A DNA stretch of 7,505 bases from the NCBI GenBank assembly GCA_005240025.1, contig SBBK01000012.1, positions 1 to 7,505 on the forward strand, written 5' to 3'. Positions 5,261 through 7,505 of this stretch are shown one piece after another. Each line of letters begins with the position of its first letter. Positions within the stretch are counted from its first letter, which is position 1. A model generated the notes under the pieces. It made no database searches. It saw only the letters and a list, made by a program, of their open reading frames with translations, and was not told the origin of the DNA. The position numbers and the translations under genes were made by a program. Source of the stretch: an archaeon (GTDB lineage Archaea; Thermoproteota; Nitrososphaeria; Nitrososphaerales; Nitrosopumilaceae).

Positions 5261-6475
5261 ATGACAAAAATCTCACTCCAGTGCCGGGAATGCAAAAAGG
5301 AATACCCGTCCACCTTCAAGTATGTCTGCGATGAGTGTTTTGGGCCGCTGGACGTCAGATACGATTTTTCTCGTATCCCAAAGGACACATTTGCATCAAG
5401 GGAGCACACCTACTGGAGATATTTTGAGATGCTCCCAATCCAGGATAAATCCAACATTGTAAGTATCAACGCTGGCATGACGCCGCTGGTCAGGGCGGAA
5501 AAGCTAGGAAAACAACTCGGACTAAACAGGCTTTACATAAAAAACGACTCTGTGAATCCAACGTTTTCATTTAAGGACAGGCCGGCAGGAATAGCAGTAT
5601 CAAAAGCAAAAGAGTTTGGCCTCTCTGCCGTCGGATGTGCATCCACAGGAAACCTGGCATCTGCAACTGCAGCGCATGCAGCCAGGGGAGGATTTCCGTG
5701 CTATGTTTTTGCGCCAAGTGATATAGAGCACGCAAAGATAGCCCAGGCCCTTGCATACGGATCCAAGTTCATCGCGGTGGACGGGACATACGACGACGCA
5801 AACAGGATTGCCGCACAAATTGGAGACAGCAAGGGGATAGGGATAGTCAACATCAACATGAGATCATATTACGTTGAGGGATCAAAAACACTGGCATACG
5901 AAGTGGCAGAGCAGCTGGACTGGCAGGTCCCTGACCAGCTCATAGTTCCAGTAGGGAGCGGCGCGATGCTAAATGCAATTTGCAAAGGGTTTGAAGAGTT
6001 GCAGTCTGTCTCGCTTTTGGACAATGTTTCCGGCATGCACATGATCGCAGCCCAGCCGCACGGATGCGCCCCGATAGTTGACGCATTCAAGCGCGGCTCA
6101 CCAGATGTAATCCCTGTCGAAAATCCGGACACCATCGCAAAAAGCCTTGCAATAGGAGATCCGGGGGACGGACGCTACGTGCTAAAAAGGCTAAAGCAAT
6201 ATCGCGGATACGCCGAGGAATCTGACAACAAGGAAATTCTTGACGCGATTTTACTTCTTGCCAGAACAGAAGGAATCTTCACAGAGCCTGCCGGGGGTGT
6301 CTCAGTAGCAGTGCTCAAAAAAATGATATCTGACGGCAAAATCGACAAAAATGACACAACAATTTGCTATGTCACAGGGAACGGACTGAAAACAACAGAA
6401 TCCCTGATGGGTGTTTTGGCAAAACCAGAGGTCCTGCAGGCAGACATTGCCAAGATTTCCGCAGTGGTGGGCTGA
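5261..6475 (+). CDS. thrC: Threonine synthase family PLP enzyme
   Basis: Fold-type II PLP enzyme, by family converting O-phosphohomoserine to threonine. It has 404 residues from ATG 5261. The open frame reaches TTG at 5216, but those 15 residues are not family-like and cover the proximal TATA-like element. The N-terminus carries a zinc-ribbon-like Cys8-x2-Cys11 and Cys23-x2-Cys26, then CFGPLDVRYDF, typical of long threonine synthases. The PLP lysine is Lys105 in NPTFSFKDRPAG; the common threonine synthase form is PTGSFKDRGM, so this belongs to the variant subfamily lacking TG and RGM. CASTGNLAS (126-134) and PVGSGAML form the PLP phosphate-binding and active-site loops, and TEPAGGVSVAVLKK lies near the C-terminus. 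The stop shares a base with the next ATG (TGATG), so the two proteins are probably translated together. Related enzymes include cysteine synthase and other beta/gamma-replacement enzymes, so an alternative sulfur-transfer role cannot be excluded. Confidence 0.88.
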   Translation: MTKISLQCRECKKEYPSTFKYVCDECFGPLDVRYDFSRIPKDTFASREHTYWRYFEMLPIQDKSNIVSINAGMTPLVRAEKLGKQLGLNRLYIKNDSVNPTFSFKDRPAGIAVSKAKEFGLSAVGCASTGNLASATAAHAARGGFPCYVFAPSDIEHAKIAQALAYGSKFIAVDGTYDDANRIAAQIGDSKGIGIVNINMRSYYVEGSKTLAYEVAEQLDWQVPDQLIVPVGSGAMLNAICKGFEELQSVSLLDNVSGMHMIAAQPHGCAPIVDAFKRGSPDVIPVENPDTIAKSLAIGDPGDGRYVLKRLKQYRGYAEESDNKEILDAILLLARTEGIFTEPAGGVSVAVLKKMISDGKIDKNDTTICYVTGNGLKTTESLMGVLAKPEVLQADIAKISAVVG

Positions 6476-7505
6476 TGGCAAACATTACATTTACCATTCC
6501 ATCAGTGCTGAACAGAGGTGGTGGAGAAAAAAAACTCCAGATCACAGCTGACTCGATTCTGGAATCATTTAGCAAGGTTTCGGAGACAATGGGTGAGGAT
6601 TTCAAGCGGAGGGTCTTAAACGACGACGGCACGCCACGGTCTCTTGTAAACATTTACCTGAATGGGAAAAATGCAAGGTTTGCGGGAATGGATGCGACAC
6701 TAAAGGACGGCGACGAGATCTACATTTTACCTGCAGTGGCAGGGGGTTCTGATCTCTCAAGCAAGGACCTTGACAGGTACTCGCGCCAGATAATGCTGGA
6801 AGAGATCGGGTATGTGGGCCAGCAAAAGCTGAGGGCGGCAAAGGTCTGCGTGGTGGGTGTGGGAGGCCTTGGCAATCCTATCACAACACGTCTTGTGGCA
6901 ATGGGCGTGGGGAAAATACGAATCGTTGACAGGGACGTAATCGAGCTATCAAACCTTCATCGTCAGACAATGTTTGATGAAGGCGATATCGGCCAGGTCA
7001 AAGTGGAGGTGGCTGCTCGCAAGCTCAAAAAACTAAATCCAGACGTAACCGTAGAGGCACTACCAATATCAATTAACGATTACACAGCCCCCGATGCGGT
7101 CGAAGGATGCGATGTGGTAATAGATGCACTGGACAGTGTCAATGCAAGATATGCGCTAAACAAGGCATGCGTGGAAAAAAACATTCCATTTGTCACCGGT
7201 GCTGCCGTCGGCGTTTCGGGGCAGGCCTTTACAGTTTTGCCGCACCAGAGCGCATGTTATTTTTGCATATTTCCTGCCCTCGATGAGGACTCGATGCCGA
7301 CATGCAGTATAGAGGGCGTGCATCCGTCCATACTATCAATGGTTGGAGGCATCGAGGTGGCAGAGGCAGTAAAGATAATCCTTGGGAAAACGCCAAGCCT
7401 TTCGGACAAAATTCTCCACATCGATCTGGAAAACTTGGATTTTTCCATGACAAAAACATTCAGAGCGGATGAATGTTCTGTATGCGGAAACGGTAAAGCC
7501 ACATC
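6475..7505 (+). CDS. MoaD-like sulfur carrier / MoeB-ThiF-type E1 adenylating enzyme fusion (3' end outside window)
   Basis: The frame is open from ATG 6475 to the window edge (343 residues seen). Residues 1-91 are a MoaD-like beta-grasp domain: VNIYLNGKNARFAGMD, then LKDGDEIYILPAVAGG, ending in the di-glycine Gly90-Gly91 (6742-6747). The E1 domain follows after a short SDLSSKDLD linker: RYSRQIML, ATP-binding GVGGLGN (128-134), Asp152 in VDRD, SNLHRQ (159-164), Lys175, and IDALDSVNARY. Two CxxC pairs (Cys261/Cys264 and Cys334/Cys337) make the MoeB zinc site. PTCSIEGV gives Cys277, which aligns with the active-site cysteine of UBA4/MOCS3. E1 enzymes of this group adenylate the C-terminal Gly of a ubiquitin-like or sulfur-carrier protein for sulfur transfer (molybdopterin, thiolated tRNA, cysteine) or conjugation. 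Here the Gly-Gly is internal, so it would need proteolytic release or the domain acts otherwise. Any rhodanese domain would lie beyond the edge. Confidence 0.9.
   Translation, partial: MANITFTIPSVLNRGGGEKKLQITADSILESFSKVSETMGEDFKRRVLNDDGTPRSLVNIYLNGKNARFAGMDATLKDGDEIYILPAVAGGSDLSSKDLDRYSRQIMLEEIGYVGQQKLRAAKVCVVGVGGLGNPITTRLVAMGVGKIRIVDRDVIELSNLHRQTMFDEGDIGQVKVEVAARKLKKLNPDVTVEALPISINDYTAPDAVEGCDVVIDALDSVNARYALNKACVEKNIPFVTGAAVGVSGQAFTVLPHQSACYFCIFPALDEDSMPTCSIEGVHPSILSMVGGIEVAEAVKIILGKTPSLSDKILHIDLENLDFSMTKTFRADECSVCGNGKAT

Noticed and set aside
1..7505. CRISPR array, insertion sequence or defence cassette
   Set aside because: No spaced direct repeats, transposase motifs or defence-family domains were seen; the coding content is metabolic.

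Overview
The window looks archaeal and most likely comes from an ammonia-oxidising thaumarchaeon (Nitrososphaerota, Nitrosopumilales-like). The reasons are its tightly packed histidine genes with an archaeal-type HisF, TATA-box-like elements placed to give leaderless transcripts, GTG starts, and a small membrane-anchored protein resembling (from memory) a conserved thaumarchaeal family. The assignment is an inference; no rRNA marker is present.

Positions 1-4488 hold a plus-strand histidine biosynthesis cluster: the 3' end of hisC, a HAD-family phosphatase, hisB, hisH, hisA, hisF and hisI. Four of the six junctions are 4-base ATGA or GTGA stop/start overlaps, so translation is probably coupled. 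The genes cover PRPP-derived intermediates from the phosphoribosyl-AMP cyclohydrolase step (HisI), through isomerisation (HisA), glutamine-dependent ring closure (HisH-HisF), dehydration (HisB) and transamination (HisC). The HAD protein between hisC and hisB is a good candidate for the otherwise missing histidinol-phosphate phosphatase. hisG, hisD and hisE are not in the window. hisI is set off by 33 bases that carry a TATA-like box and may form its own transcription unit.

Positions 4489-4627 separate the convergent hisI and a minus-strand gene and hold a strong, bulged inverted repeat. The minus-strand gene (4628-5095) encodes a 155-residue protein with an N-terminal membrane anchor and an apparently extracytoplasmic domain; a T10 run lies in its anchor codons. 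The 165-base divergent promoter region 5096-5260 contains two separate 20-base dyads and TATA-like elements facing both ways.

Positions 5261-7505 hold a threonine-synthase-family PLP enzyme overlapping by one base (TGATG) with a gene that runs off the right edge. That gene fuses a MoaD-like beta-grasp domain, ending in an internal Gly-Gly, to a MoeB/ThiF-type E1 adenylating enzyme. A PLP enzyme coupled to a sulfur-carrier/E1 fusion recalls known protein-thiocarboxylate routes to cysteine and homocysteine, and this is the most interesting part of the window.
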